This document shows, one piece after another, positions 33,603-45,594 of a stretch of DNA of 64,000 nt; the stretch's first letter is position 1, and each line of letters opens with the position of its first letter. This DNA comes from Albifimbria verrucaria. Lineage: Eukaryota > Ascomycota > Sordariomycetes > Hypocreales > Stachybotryaceae. The notes below the pieces were generated by a model. It was not told where the DNA came from and made no database searches. It saw nothing but the letters and a program-made list of their open reading frames with translations. A program made the position numbers and the translations under genes. The stretch spans positions 62,001 through 126,000 of the forward strand of contig JAHREC010000020.1 of assembly GCA_020081605.1 (NCBI GenBank), in the 5' to 3' direction.

Positions 33603-34649
33603 TCAATGCTGGTAAAGGCTGTTATATGGAGGATATATATCCGTGTCTCCCAAACTGCATGATGACCAAGAATTAATGGTCATTTTCTTTGCGTTGAACT
33701 CAGAGTCGGGACTCATCAGCTCAGCGGAAACAAACTGCGGTAGAGATGATAAAGCTTCATCCGTGACCAATTTCAACGAAGATTCCATTTCCTTGATCAT
33801 GCGATGCATCTCTCGAACAGCAGCGGGTGTGCTGAGCAAGTGATTTGCCCTATATGCGATAATGCGTGCTTTATAGCTGTCCAACATGCGCTTCAGCTCT
33901 GTAGCCAGGTAATTTGTATGGAACGAGGAGTCCGCTTTGAGAGTCTCTTGCGTGAGCTTCCGTGCCTCGTCGTGAAGGTTGCGTTCTTCGTAGCCCTCGA
34001 CCATGCGCCCTATCCATAGAGTAAGGGGACCTTGGTAGAGCAAGTAATGTTTTCTATACGCGATGAAAGTCTCCTGTGTGAGCTTCCATGCCTCGTCATG
34101 AAGGTTGCGTGCTTTATAATCATCAAGCATGCGCTCTATCCATGGAAGAATAGGACCTTCGTGGAGCGAGTAGTGTTCTCTATAGGAGATGAAAGTCTCT
34201 TGCAAGAGCTTCCCGTGCCTCGTCATGAAGGTTGCGTGCTTTGTAACCATCAAGCATGCGCTCTATCCATGGAAGAATAGGACCTTCGTGGAGCGGGTAA
34301 CGCTCTCTATAGGAGATGAAAGTCTCCTGTGTAAGATTCCATGCCCTTTCAGGTTTGAGTTTTGTCCACGCGTGGATCACATGTACGCAGAAAGTATCCT
34401 GCGCAACCAGCCAAATCTCGTTGTATTTGTGCCGTGCGTTGGATGCGTTGATCATCTTCTGAGCGGCGAGACGGTTTGCGCCGAGCTGAACACTTGCTTC
34501 GATAATATCCGAAGCGGTGAGGGAGATTCATCGAGCAGATTATCTGTTTTCGTAATGTGCTTTATCAATGGAACAAGCAGAAGTGCGCTGGGCGAGCGGT
34601 CGGCTCCATGTGCGCTCAAAGTCCCGTCGTCGTGTAAACTTGATGTCAT
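33603..34649 (-). pseudogene. Tandem-repeat (TPR-like) protein gene with frameshifts
   Basis: The minus strand encodes at least three near-identical repeats of about 44 residues. Each reads like LTQETFISYREHYSLHEGPI, then LPWIERMLDGYKARNLHDEA, plus a fourth degenerate one. Helix-turn-helix spacing suggests TPR-like or similar alpha-solenoid repeats. One extra G in the repeat junction (a CCC run on the plus strand at 34212-34214, where sister repeats have CC) breaks the frame between repeats. Another shift separates the N-terminal part (MTSSLHDDGTLSAHGADRS at 34649) from a coding-like LTASDIIEASVQLGANRLAA piece near 34510. The C-terminus (33603-33800) is open and ends normally. I do not recognise the family. 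Confidence 0.55.
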
Positions 34650-34990
34650 AATGATCAGATTCGTGCGAGTTTACACAATGATATGGTTTGACACCTGGCG
34701 CGCTAAATCGAGAAGGAGAGGGGCTTGAACGTCTTATCTATGTTCGTGAATCGGCCTACCCATGGGCCAGAAGGTAGCTTCCAGTGGGGCTAGCAATATC
34801 CAGCGTATCCTACGCTAAATTAGTGTTAAGGCCGGAGACCACCCACAATCTTCTAACCTTTCTTTCTTTTCTTTCTTCCGCCTTTCTCCAAGATTTGCCG
34901 AACACCTCACCACTACGCTTATGCTTTAGCGAGCCTTAGCGCTCCTTTCCTCTAGTAAATTGAAACAACTGCTTCCATTATCCGCGTATC
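34650..34990. other. Intergenic with CT-rich tract
   Basis: Contains a ctttctttcttttctttc pyrimidine tract at about 34858-34880. No gene seen. Confidence 0.45.
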
Positions 34991-35206
34991 TTACTCGAAT
35001 ACAAAGAACCGGTTGGCCGTTCCATCACCGGTGGAGTTGCCAGGCATGTAGTTGAGCGGCATATCAATCTCGCCGCATCCTAAAGGACATGGCAAGCATG
35101 GAATTTTTGACGATAAAATTTGCGATGCTTGAACTGCAACTGTCAGACACAGAATCAAGGCGAGACCATATGAAACAATGCTGTTTCCAAACAAGTATTT
35201 CACCAT
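34991..35206 (-). CDS. Small secreted protein candidate
   Basis: An open frame of 71 residues with a classic signal peptide. A short basic start (MVKYLFGNS) leads into a hydrophobic core (VSYGLALILCLTVAVQA), with predicted cleavage after the alanine at about residue 27. The mature part is about 44 residues with three clustered cysteines (IPCLPCPLGC) and an NxS/T site (GNST). Cysteine content is too low and uneven for a defensin-like fold. Such small secreted proteins often serve as effectors or surface peptides in fungi, but no function can be given. The gene is short, so chance cannot be excluded. It has a single exon. Confidence 0.4.
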   Translation of the reverse strand: MVKYLFGNSIVSYGLALILCLTVAVQASQILSSKIPCLPCPLGCGEIDMPLNYMPGNSTGDGTANRFFVFE

Positions 35207-36016
35207 CGCCCGAATGGCTGTAATTATTCTATCAATGTGCTAGCAAAAGCACACTGGCTGCTTTGACGCACAAGCAAGACAATTTGAAGGCAGGTGCTGC
35301 TGGGCCGTTTACCAGCAGAATGCAGCAAATAGAATACCAAGACAAATTTATTGGGCAAGTGGCACTGGGAAGTCCTGACGCGTATTCTGGCAGGTGTTGA
35401 GTAAAGGCCCCGCTCCCGTGATGTAACGAAATTGCACTCGTGCTCCGCACAAGTTAAGAGGTTATTTTCCCGCCACCCGCCACCCGCCCCCGAAGGAATA
35501 ATTTGTCGGTATTGCAGTTCTGTCTATCAATATATTGTCGTTTACGATCCCCATTCTGCTACAGAAATGCCGAGATCAAGTGGAAGATAAAATATAAGAG
35601 AACCTACGAGATTTAAACAATACCAGCCCTTAACAAACATGCCCTATCACCAGTGGATCATGTCCGTTCGGATGCTGTAGTTTGAGGCAGAAAATGCCTC
35701 CCCTATCTATGCTGAGAAGAAGCAAGACGACATGGCGCAGCGGGGTATTGAAAACAGGCGAAGTGGGGTAACATTGTTAAAAACAAAGGGCGATTCGTCG
35801 GAGTTCCAACATGATTAGGCAGAATTTGGGGTTACAAACACAGGCCGACGTCACCCATGCAGGCATTTCCCCATTTTCTCCCACCAAACAGCTTGTTGAG
35901 ACCGCCACTGGGCTAAGCACCTTGAAAATTCAGGAGTCTTTGCTCTAGTTCATCCTATTCCTGTTCGCTTCAGCTTGGGTGTGGAAACATACCACAGGGA
36001 CTGTCCAGCAGTCCAG
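35207..36016. other. Intergenic, no gene seen
   Basis: Short frames only. It lies between the small secreted-protein candidate and the first MITE-like element. Confidence 0.45.
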
Positions 36017-36280
36017 ATCTCCTTGAGCGCTTTAAGGAGCCGGAAATGTAGCGACGCCACAACATGTTAGTAATCGTATCAATACGAAAAGTAACACCTA
36101 GACGATCTTCAATAAGCTCAATAGACTGCTATTGCAATGTAGTATTAGGTAGCGACGCTAAATGTCAATACATATATCATCAGCCAATTTACTAGGCCTT
36201 CAATGTTACCAGACTTCACCAGGTTATAATCACTTTCCTTGTCCGTAACATATTTGGCTCCTTAAAGCGCTCTAGGAGAT
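36017..36280 (+). mobile_element. MITE-like element, copy 1 (about 264 bp)
   Basis: The left end at 36017 (atctccttgagcgctttaag then gagcc) is an inverted copy of the right end at 36256-36280 (ggctccttaaagcgctctag then gagat), 24 of 25 bases matching. It has no coding capacity. An internal motif atcagccaatttactag (about 36178-36196) is shared with copy 2 at 37361-37596 in the same orientation, as are weaker blocks (caacat.ttagt and aaagtaac). A target-site duplication is not obvious. Confidence 0.65.
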
Positions 36281-36490
36281 GGGACGAATAGCATTCCGAT
36301 TAACGGAATCGTATGGGTTTGCTTAGTCATTGTAGATCAACGTTCTCTTATTGACAAGTGATCCAGTACAGTGCAGTTGATGTCACCTACTCAGTCGGAT
36401 CAGATCCATGCCGTGTACAAGCGCTGTTACTTCACCTAAAAACAGTTTCGCAACACAAAATTACAAGCTGTGATCCATCCTTATCCTTTC

Positions 36491-37055
<565 letters not shown>

Positions 37056-37360
37056 TGCTGTAAAGGTGCTCGGTTAGTTCGAGATACCCAAGTTTTCAAT
37101 CTTTTGGGTTTAAGAGATAGGGTAGGAGTCATACAGGAGGCACGATGCAAAGATAGAAGTTCCTGATATTTATTGTGAAGGAACTGGCGCGCCCTGGGTG
37201 GAATTTCACATACACTAACCATAATGAGATTTTTTAACCTCTATGGCTTCATCATGAGACTAGCAATAATCACAGTTATTAACATCAAATTCGCCTGATA
37301 ATATTTCGTCCACATGAACTCATGCGCCAAGCCTAGCAGGATACATGCCCATGCTCATTG

Positions 37361-37596
37361 ATCTCATAGAATGTGCGAAGGCTCCAACGCTGTACCAGTC
37401 CCCATAACGTCTTAGTCAACATCTTAGTGTGTACATAAAGTAACTTAGTATTGCTCTATCTATGCTGGATATGCTATGTAGACATTCGTAAAATCACTAA
37501 ATGCTGGGACTTCTATCACCAGCCAATTTACTAGCTTTCTTACGTCACTAGGTTCTCCCCGGTTGTAATTGGAGCCTTCGCACATTCAATGATATA
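37361..37596 (+). mobile_element. MITE-like element, copy 2 (about 236 bp)
   Basis: The inverted ends gaatgtgcgaaggctccaa (37369-37387) and ttggagccttcgcacattc (37569-37587) are exact reverse complements over 19 bases, with a weaker match extending about 8 bases outward. The interior shares the ccagccaatttactag motif and other blocks with copy 1 at 36017-36280, in the same orientation. It lies between the stop of the SET-domain gene and the start of the H3-variant gene. Confidence 0.65.
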
Positions 37597-37822
37597 TGTA
37601 TGAACCATAAGTGTAAATATTGGTAGCCTTGGGTTGGAGCCATGTGGCTAGGCCTGCAATGCAAAAACAAATCGCCGCTCGATCTTGTTAGACATATAAC
37701 GGATTAATGTCTAATGTATTTCTATTCGAAATGATTTCGTATTGGTTTAGGGTACGTGCAGCGAGATAGCCGTCACGTGATTTCGCACATGACAATGATA
37801 AATCTGCATGTCATAGAGCCCA

Positions 37823-38999
37823 CTACGTCAAGGTCTCTGCCGTTTCGGGACCATTAACACAATTTTTAGAGCCACATAGACAACGCTGTCCTGGGGACCG
37901 CCAGTATTCGTCCCCATACGACACCAAAATCCAGCTCCCTTTCTCGATGCGTCGGATCGCCTTGAGCATGACACGCCAACGCCCAGAAATCAGAATAGAG
38001 TCAAATACACAATTTGGCTCGCAAGAATGATTCACTTTACGAACCCAGTTTCCCGATTTAAGTGGATGAATGAGACACCAAGAAACGTATTTCTTGTTTG
38101 CCGACAAATCATTCCGTGCCAGTTCCGCGGCCCACCCGTCAGAGAATTGATTGAGGGGCGCAATCTCGCCAACAAGCTCACCCAGCAGCTCTCCCTTCTC
38201 ATAGGTTATAGTTGCTCGCACACCCTCCCCATTCCATCCCCAGTGTTACATATCTGGGGCTTGGCCGTGCTAACTTTTGTGCTGATACATGAACATCCCG
38301 GTCCTTTGCAGTATTCACAGGATCTCTGACCAGGAAATATGCCGGTCGGATCTTCACCCACGATGAACCCTGGGGCCCTTGCCAATTGGTATATTTGGCT
38401 TTAGTGAATTTGTTCGTCTTAACCTCAGTGAAAACTTCGTTGTCCGGGTCTCGGTTCCATATCTGGTTTACGTATGGTGACGGCGGCTTTATGTTGCATT
38501 TTCTTACCGCCCTGGATGCTTTAGACGGGTTCGAGGCATTGTTGTCTAGGACGTCTAGGTAGCGCCTCTTGATCCTCCCGGAGCGCTCGAAGTATCTCGG
38601 CTGGCCTAGAACACTTTGCCATTTCAACGGCCCTTTCTCGAACATTCCACCGTAGAACCGTATTTTGGAAGGGGTGGATATTCTCATCTTGCGAACGAGC
38701 TCGAGCATGTCTGGATCATGTGGCTCTTGGGATGCACGTTGCCGAGATCGCCAATCATTGGCCTCGTATTTGCTAAATGTAGCTTTATTACCGCAAATCT
38801 AGTAATCGAGTTAATTATATTTGCATTGGCATGCGAGAGATGAACGTTAGAGGCTGACCAATGGAAATTGCATACCTGTATGTCCCTCGACGTGCTTAGC
38901 CAGCTGGGTCTTCCATTGACCACAGATACCACAAAGCCCGCCAACAAGATGGTAATTGTTATCGATATCTTGGTAATTTTGGTTTACAACCACAGACAT
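37823..38999 (-). CDS. C2H2 zinc-finger / SET-domain protein (lysine methyltransferase-like)
   Basis: Proposed exons are 38999-38876, 38782-38289 and 38224-37823 (339 residues). Residues 23-40 form a C2H2 finger (CGICGQWKTQLAKHVEGH). After a variable middle comes a SET domain: GVRATITYEKGELLGELVGE at about 207-226, the pseudoknot motif VNHSCEPNC at about 270-278, VSYGDEYW near 307-314, and post-SET cysteines CLCGSKNC at 321-328. The cofactor and catalytic landmarks are all present. The last junction is uncertain. Either a 64-nt intron (gtatca...ggggag) is removed, or one extra T near 38222 breaks the frame; a TAA in the SET frame lies just upstream. SET/post-SET proteins transfer methyl groups from S-adenosylmethionine to lysines, often on histones. 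Its neighbour downstream on the same strand is the H3 variant. Confidence 0.7.
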
Positions 39000-40824
39000 C
39001 CTAAGGAAAAAGAAGGATAACAAGGGGGCAAGGAGATTGAATTAAGACCAGAATAATTTCAGGACATCTCTCAGACCTCCTGGAAATCCTGAACCAATAT
39101 TGAAAGCACACTACAAAACATCTCTTCACAACCGCGATCGAGCTGGATAACATCTTAAATATGAAAGGAAGACGATAATTTCATCTTGCATCGGAGAACC
39201 CATTTCACGTTTTGAAAGTGATTTGACGTTGGGCTACTCGGCAAAGCTGTCTGATCATCCAGTAAGTGGAACACCAATACTGGAAAGGGGAAAAGGGTAG
39301 TTTAGCGTCAGTTGTGGGTGAAAGTGGGCAGCAAAGCCTTGTTCTGTCGGCGGATGATGTGAACAGCCTTGAGATCGTGGTGGTGGGGTGGAACGCCTGC
39401 AGGGCCGATGTGATGTAACCCAGGCGATGAATATGGACACGAGCGAAGTCGTTTTGATGCATACCCGACAGCTGAAAGCCTTATCGAGATTTGACGACTT
39501 GGATTTATCCTACTGTACTGTATCCAAACGAAATGCGTCTCTGCACCTGTCACGAAGTCAAAGTCGACTGTACTTCAAGATGTGCTGATTCTTGATGTAA
39601 ATTCGAGTCGCCACAGGAGCCTACATCAGCATCCCTTCGAGGGCAAGCGTTGGTCTCATGAAAAATGCATGCAGGCACCGGAATAGAAGCACGCATGCAT
39701 GGCTTGCGTTTACCTATCCGTAACATCCGTGGACAATCAAGCAACGTGATCGTTTGCGGCTAACCGGAAAAAATTCATCTCCGAGTTTTTTCTGCTCGTC
39801 TATCCTGCGACCTGGTCTGTTGGTTGTGAGCACTCGAATGGTCGTGTTGGTTGGCATGATATTCACTTTACTCGCAAAGACCCACCTTGTGCAGGCCCAT
39901 TCAAAGGCCTAAATGACGCTATATCCGCGGATGCAGGATGTACGAGCTAACATCTTGGACATATCTCCAAGAAGTGGCGAGGCACTATCACAAGCGCCGG
40001 AAGCCATCCGCTGAACAGGGCACAAACGTGCGACGGTGCCCATGGTGGGTCGGTTTCTATACATCGCCGCCCGTTGCATAGTGCATTAGTTCCGGTCTAG
40101 TCCAATACAGAACAGGAAAGTGTAGCGGCACTGTCATACATCATCTCGAATAAGGCACAAGCATATGTGGGGATGATCCACCGCAAGGGCAGTAGTTCAC
40201 TTTCCCCCTTCCCCATGTCAGTGCTTTGCATATTTCTCAAATCATGTGATTTCCACAACATTGACAGGGGGACGGAGACGGATATGAACAATGGGAAAGG
40301 AGAATGAGAGACAGAAGGGGCACAGGAGGTGGGGTGGGGAAAGACACGAAGCGGTAAGGGAGCAAGGTGGCATGCAGAATCGGCCCAACAGCATCGCCGT
40401 TGCACCCCTCTGTGTAAGAGCTAACTCATCTTACAGCCAATTACGTCAAAGGGTCCGATGGAAGGTTGATGATCTCGGCCTTCTCCTTCGTATCTAGGCC
40501 CGCTCACAGGATACATAGTCCATATCATATTCCGCAGCACGCTCCGCTTCAGGACGATACCCGGTCTGGAGCTGCTGTATCCTCGCGGAGCTCGAAAAAG
40601 GTAGGTCAGGTCCTGGAGATCGGCGCGCGGCTTACCCCGGCGCGGACCGTTAGTGTTCATTTCACATCAGTCGGGGAAGACCTGCCTTGCAGTAAAAAGT
40701 ACTAGTCGATGCATAAGGTTTAGTTCCATGTTGTAAGAGGAGAGCCTTGATTCGTCTGCGAGGTGGGTTAAGATGTTAGATTCGCTATCGTGAGTGGGAA
40801 GAGGTCAGGAAAAGTGGTGGGCAG
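39000..40824. other. Long intergenic gap
   Basis: Short overlapping frames on both strands without coding signatures. The left end is the 5' flank of the SET gene. A purine-rich stretch lies at 40265-40360. Confidence 0.4.
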
Positions 40825-40968
40825 GTGAAGGCAAAATTTCGGGGAGAGATGAGATATAACAGGTTTAATAACCAGACACTACCTGGTCCCTGGAGAAAAC
40901 CATGGAAGGCAGGACCCGTGCACTGCTTTTACTGCCCTTTATCGAGCTTGCAAAGACTATCTGTCGCA

Positions 40969-42249
40969 ATGTCAAATATTTACGCTTCGCACTGCGATCA
41001 GAGACAAGTACAACAATGGGGCGGCCATTATAATACAGACTTCGATCTATATCCATACCTTCCCGCTGCCCATTCCTCTGCACCACTTTGGCCCCAGCTC
41101 CCCTTCTCCAATGACTTGGATGGCTATCGTAATGCTATACCAAGCACTTACCATGGTTCAGTCACACATTATCAAGCGCCAAGCGCTCCGTCATACCCAG
41201 TCTGCGACTACACAGACGCAGTCTCTTGTTATGTATTGCCGATCGTGGAACCCAAGATGGAATATGGATATCCTGATGAATCAATCTCGTATCATGTTCC
41301 GGAGCCTTACTACCCGCGCGGTGGTGGCACAGGCTTGGTTCCATATAATGCTGTCTACGACTCAGAACCAGCTGCCAACTTAGCACACGCCTCAATTGAA
41401 ACACCCTACTTTTATCAAGAACCAAAGTTTATGGAAAAACAGGCTGGGTTTGAAGCGAGCACGAATGAAAATCATCAGGAGGAGACAGATTCATCACATC
41501 GGCATTGCGAAAGTTGTACGTGTCAGAGCCACCCAGAAATGTGCTCTCCACAAAGCAACATCATCGCGAGCCCTTCACAGAAGCTCGATCATTTAAGCCC
41601 TGCAAGAAACGCGTCTAGCCTGAGCTCGACACAAATGATACCCTACTCCAATCCTCTGCAGGGTACGTCAGACTCATGTCCTTCGCAAAGCTCCAATAGC
41701 CTAAGCCTTCCACAGACTATTCTTACCTCGAGACTTCGACAACACACAGCCAACCTGGACCCTTTGTTGGTCACGCGGTGCATCGAAACTTTACAGAGCA
41801 CACTCCACCCGGGAACCTTCAGCCTCAGAATGTTATGGAACACGTTCCGTTTGATCATTCCGAAAGGGTTGATTGTTTGCAAGGACCAGAAAATATATGG
41901 TGGTTGGAAATTCGGAATTGATCCAATGCTAGGAAAGAGGCTGCTGTCACTCCCCGCCGGCGACGTCTCCATATTCTACTGCAGTTTTGCCGAGATGCAT
42001 CGGGTAATTGCGAGATGTATTTACGGTATGCTATGGAAGGGGATGTCTTTTCGAGATTTTGCAGGACACAGCACGGCAGCAATAACATATTGCCTGGGAA
42101 TCGAGGGCCAACGAAGAGTACTTGTAAGAAGGAGAGAAAAGAAAAGAAAAAAGAAGGGAAAAAAAAAGGATAAAGAAAACGACAAAGAAAATAATACTGG
42201 TAGCCATCAGGAGATGCTTATATCTCTCCTGTGCCTCGGGCAAGATTGA
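40969..42249 (+). CDS. Orphan protein with lysine-rich nuclear-type tail
   Basis: An intact single-exon frame. I prefer the ATG at 40969 (MSNIYASHCDQ, 426 residues); the frame is open back to an ATG at 40825. Residues 1-270 are low-complexity, rich in Tyr, Pro, Ser, His and Gln (YHVPEPYYPRGGG and Ser-rich blocks), as in many fungal transcription regulators. A compact part follows (SLRMLWNTFRLIIPKGLIVC, then KIYGGWKFGIDPMLGKRLLS, then FAEMHRVIARCIYGMLWKGM). The C-terminus has a strongly basic run (REKKRKKKGKKKDKENDK) that should be a nuclear localisation signal. I do not recognise the folded part. It contains no zinc-cluster, HMG or homeodomain motif. A role in gene regulation is only inference from composition. 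Confidence 0.55.
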   Translation: MSNIYASHCDQRQVQQWGGHYNTDFDLYPYLPAAHSSAPLWPQLPFSNDLDGYRNAIPSTYHGSVTHYQAPSAPSYPVCDYTDAVSCYVLPIVEPKMEYGYPDESISYHVPEPYYPRGGGTGLVPYNAVYDSEPAANLAHASIETPYFYQEPKFMEKQAGFEASTNENHQEETDSSHRHCESCTCQSHPEMCSPQSNIIASPSQKLDHLSPARNASSLSSTQMIPYSNPLQGTSDSCPSQSSNSLSLPQTILTSRLRQHTANLDPLLVTRCIETLQSTLHPGTFSLRMLWNTFRLIIPKGLIVCKDQKIYGGWKFGIDPMLGKRLLSLPAGDVSIFYCSFAEMHRVIARCIYGMLWKGMSFRDFAGHSTAAITYCLGIEGQRRVLVRRREKKRKKKGKKKDKENDKENNTGSHQEMLISLLCLGQD

Positions 42250-44066
42250 CGCCCAGTGACGTGATCTTCTCGAGATAGCCCAACACGATGAATTATCATT
42301 CCTCGCAGCAACTCCTGGATTATTGGATACCCTGGTGCAGTGTTAAACACCTCTGATAAAGTCGAGGTCGCGAGCAATGGAGACAAATGGAAAGCCACAG
42401 GAGTCGGCGTGGCGCAAATCAGATCTATCCAAGCATCCCACCCGTAAGTCCACACATGCATTTAACATGATCTACACACCTGACTTCTCCACCTTGCAAA
42501 TGCTCCTTTGTTCATTGCCATGGTCGAATTACCTTTGAAAACACATTTCCCCTCGCACGCTAAGGCTTGCCTCGATTCGGCGAACGCCGTCTTGCAGAGA
42601 AATTGACTGGATCGCTGCTCGGATTGTTTTCCATCTGGATGATCATGTCGCATCATTCGGTCTTTTTCATTATCCAGCCTGGCAGGTAGCCTTAGAGTGG
42701 AGAAGGCTGGAAAGGCGCCCCCTTCGCCAATGAATGCGACCAAGTGTCATGTGTGGCTTGGCGCCGAGAATGATGCTTTAAACGACTGCCTGTCTCCATG
42801 CCGGACGGAATGCCTGGAGGCTCTTAGGCACATTCAGTGCCTCGCTTATAAAAAAAAAAACCCCACCCCCAATTTCGATCCGTCTTTACGGGGTGTCGCT
42901 TCCGGCGAATTTCCATTCCACATCTTAAAGGTGAAGAGTAAGCTCGTCAAAGACAAGCTCTGTGCTGTCGTGTTCTTTTGTCTTAGCATTTAACTATGGT
43001 GATGGCAGTCTGAAACTATAGGTATTTCTGATCTGGGAAATCTGATGTAAGTAGAATAATTAATGACCATGACTTTTCGTCACTTGTTCAAGCGTTTGTT
43101 AGATTCTATAATTCTCACGAAGCGTCCACGGGGTATGGAGGGCAGCGAAGTAAGGACTTGAATAACTAGCAGCTTGCCTGAAATTACCGTCTCCAGTCAC
43201 TAACTTTAGTGGGATGCCAAGCACACGACAAGATGCACATTGAATTAATGTAGCCCCTCTCCTCCCTCTCCTCTCCACCACTAAAAAAAAAGGTTCTCAA
43301 TCTTAATGCGCAATGTGAGTCAACCTTGTCCTTGCTGTACTTCGGCGCTAAGGATAGTAAACGATCTCGAATGCCCATGATTCTTGCTCCTTGCTCCTTG
43401 CTTCTTTCTTCTTTCTTCTTCCATCTTCCGCGAAACGGGTATTTAACAAAAGAGCCCCACACTGGATAGCCACATTGTACAGTGCTATAGCAAGGTGGGC
43501 AGTTAAGCGAGACACCTGAGCTAATGCAGGGCTTACGGCGTGTGCACGGCCTGTGGGGAAGTGTAAATCGTGGCAATCAGGGCGAAGATGTCCACTTCAA
43601 TCAGCTTGGGTGGGGTGTTTCCTGGCCCGCCCCGTTGCCCGTGACATATCTGGATATAACACATCTTTAGCAGCTGAAGAAAGAAGCAAGGAATTTCCTT
43701 GAAGGGCTTCGACTCATTTCGACTCGACAAATGGAGGTATATCCGACCGTTATCCCCACGACAATAGCCCGAAAGCGGTAAGATTTATGCGCAGCTGATG
43801 GGTCGCGCCAGATAATTTCTCGTAACGATACCAGCACCCACTCACATCAAGAAGAGAGCCACATGTGCACACTCGGTAGTGGGTATCGGCACAATACGAT
43901 ACGCACAATTGATGCGTCTAAAATCTCAGACTAGACTAACCGTGCCTCTAGTTGGCACAGGACAGGAAAGGTGCTGCAGGAGTGATTCATCTCTGCACTA
44001 TAAGCCCGATGTGTGCCGTAGGGGCCATTCCATCTTCACAACGGCTGCTCATTTATGTCAAATGTC
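42250..44066. other. Long intergenic gap with simple-sequence tracts
   Basis: No supported gene. It contains an A-then-C homopolymer junction (aaaaaaaaaaccccaccccc) near 42849 and a ttcttgctccttgctccttg / tcttctttcttcttcc tract near 43382-43425. Confidence 0.45.
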
Positions 44067-45594
44067 TCATTCTTCCACACATGACACGCGGCCGAGGAGA
44101 GCAGGCATATAGCCCAGATAAGATGCTGACGTCACATGTTCAGACACCTCTGCGTCGCTCAGACGATTTGTTAAAAGCACTTCCAAGATCTTCTGAACAT
44201 GGTCTGGCGAGTTGAGCCATTGATCCCGAGGTGTTAACTCAAGAATGATATTAAATACATAGAGAATCTGGTAGATTCTAGGATAGATTCTCAATACCTC
44301 TTCCTGAGGTTTTCCTTTGACTTCCTTCCACTTCCCAAGTATCGAGGCAAGTATGTAAGGGGTGTAGAAATGCCCGAAGCAAGAAGGAGAAATGCCACAG
44401 CTGGATGACCATGCCGAGGCGATAGAATTCCACTAAGAAAGCACTCAAATGTTGACTTCCCACCTGAGAAACTCATGATACTAGTGTTCCCCGGTGATAT
44501 TCTGAAGGTCGTGGCACGAGACCTGAGCCCTAATTCTCTAGCGAAAGCCAAAGCTGCTCTATCTCGCTCACTCCATGCAAGTTCGCGGTCGAGTATGAAG
44601 TTTAACGTCATTTCAGTCAGCATGGGAAACCGTCCAAAGATCTGAGCGCCGGCTCGTACCAACGCTAATGCTATGCCGAATTGTCCGTTGATGCAAGCCT
44701 GGGCTAATGGTCGTCTGACGAGGCCACACGCCACCGTCAAGGAGCGCTTCGCGTCTACGTCGAAGCCTGAATCGATAAGATCAGAGACGATTGACTTACA
44801 TCCGGAGCTAGCGTTAACAGCATAAGTGAGGGCACAAGACGTTTCCACCTGATCACGATTCATATGGCAAATAATGTCGAATGCATTTGCTGCTGCTGCC
44901 AGATTAATACCACTGTCTGGCCAACAAGTTCGGCCGAGGTCTTCGATGAGTGATCGGTGGTTCTTTAAAGGCTGAATCATGTAGGATTCGAAACCTTCAA
45001 GCTGTTCCAAGTCTGGCTCGTCTAGGGCTAACAGATCTTTTCGAAAACCCTCAGCGCTTTGCATATATGTCGAATGCTGGCAAGAGAGGCCTGGAACAAA
45101 CAGGTTGCGATTGCGGGTTCTTTGGCCCATAGCGCACCGAAAAGGGCGCTATGCTTTGCCAAGTATCTCTTCGTCGAATGCTCGAAAGGAATTTCGATCG
45201 TGGACTGGGCGTAGAGATTGATGCCTTTGGCCAGGAGATGTTTTACAACAGTGGCGTGTCCCATCACAGCGGCTGCATAAAGTAGCGTTGCCCGAAATTT
45301 CAGGTGTCCCATTCGAGTGAGCTTCTTGAATTGGGCGTTAAACTCCTGTTCGAGGTTCGCATCTGCTCTCTCTGCGTTGTCTATCACCGCAATGATACTT
45401 TCTTCGTCTGTGTATCTTTCAATGGCGATTATAATGGATGACGTGTTACAACACTTGACATTTCGTTTGTAAAGAAAGGTATTAAGCAAGGAGTGCAGCG
45501 TCTTGCAGGTGAGAATCAGTTTGTTGAGAGAGGCATCATTGCAGAATTGTGCAATCATAAGCTGGATCTCGGGAGGCAGTTTGCGTTGTAGCAT
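44067..45594 (-). pseudogene. F-box / ankyrin-type gene with frameshifts
   Basis: The ATG at 45594 starts an F-box-like segment (KLPPEIQLMIAQFCNDASL, then KLILTCKTLHSLLNTFLY). It is followed by ankyrin-like text (ATLLYAAAVMGHATVVKHLL). Near 45050 the frame ends at TAG, while the +1 frame continues as coding (LLALDEPDLEQLEGFESYMI). Further ankyrin-like pieces follow (SIVSDLIDSGFDVDAKRSL, PLAQACINGQFGIALALVRA). Near 44370 a second shift is needed to reach YILASILGKWKEV and a C-terminal stretch (RIYPRIYQILYVFNIILELT) that stops at 44067. No splice signals fit the two breaks, so decay is more likely than introns. Its original role was probably a ubiquitin-ligase adaptor. Confidence 0.6.

Noticed and set aside
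44278..44463. Separate 61-residue minus-strand gene
   Set aside because: It is another frame of the F-box/ankyrin pseudogene across its second frameshift.
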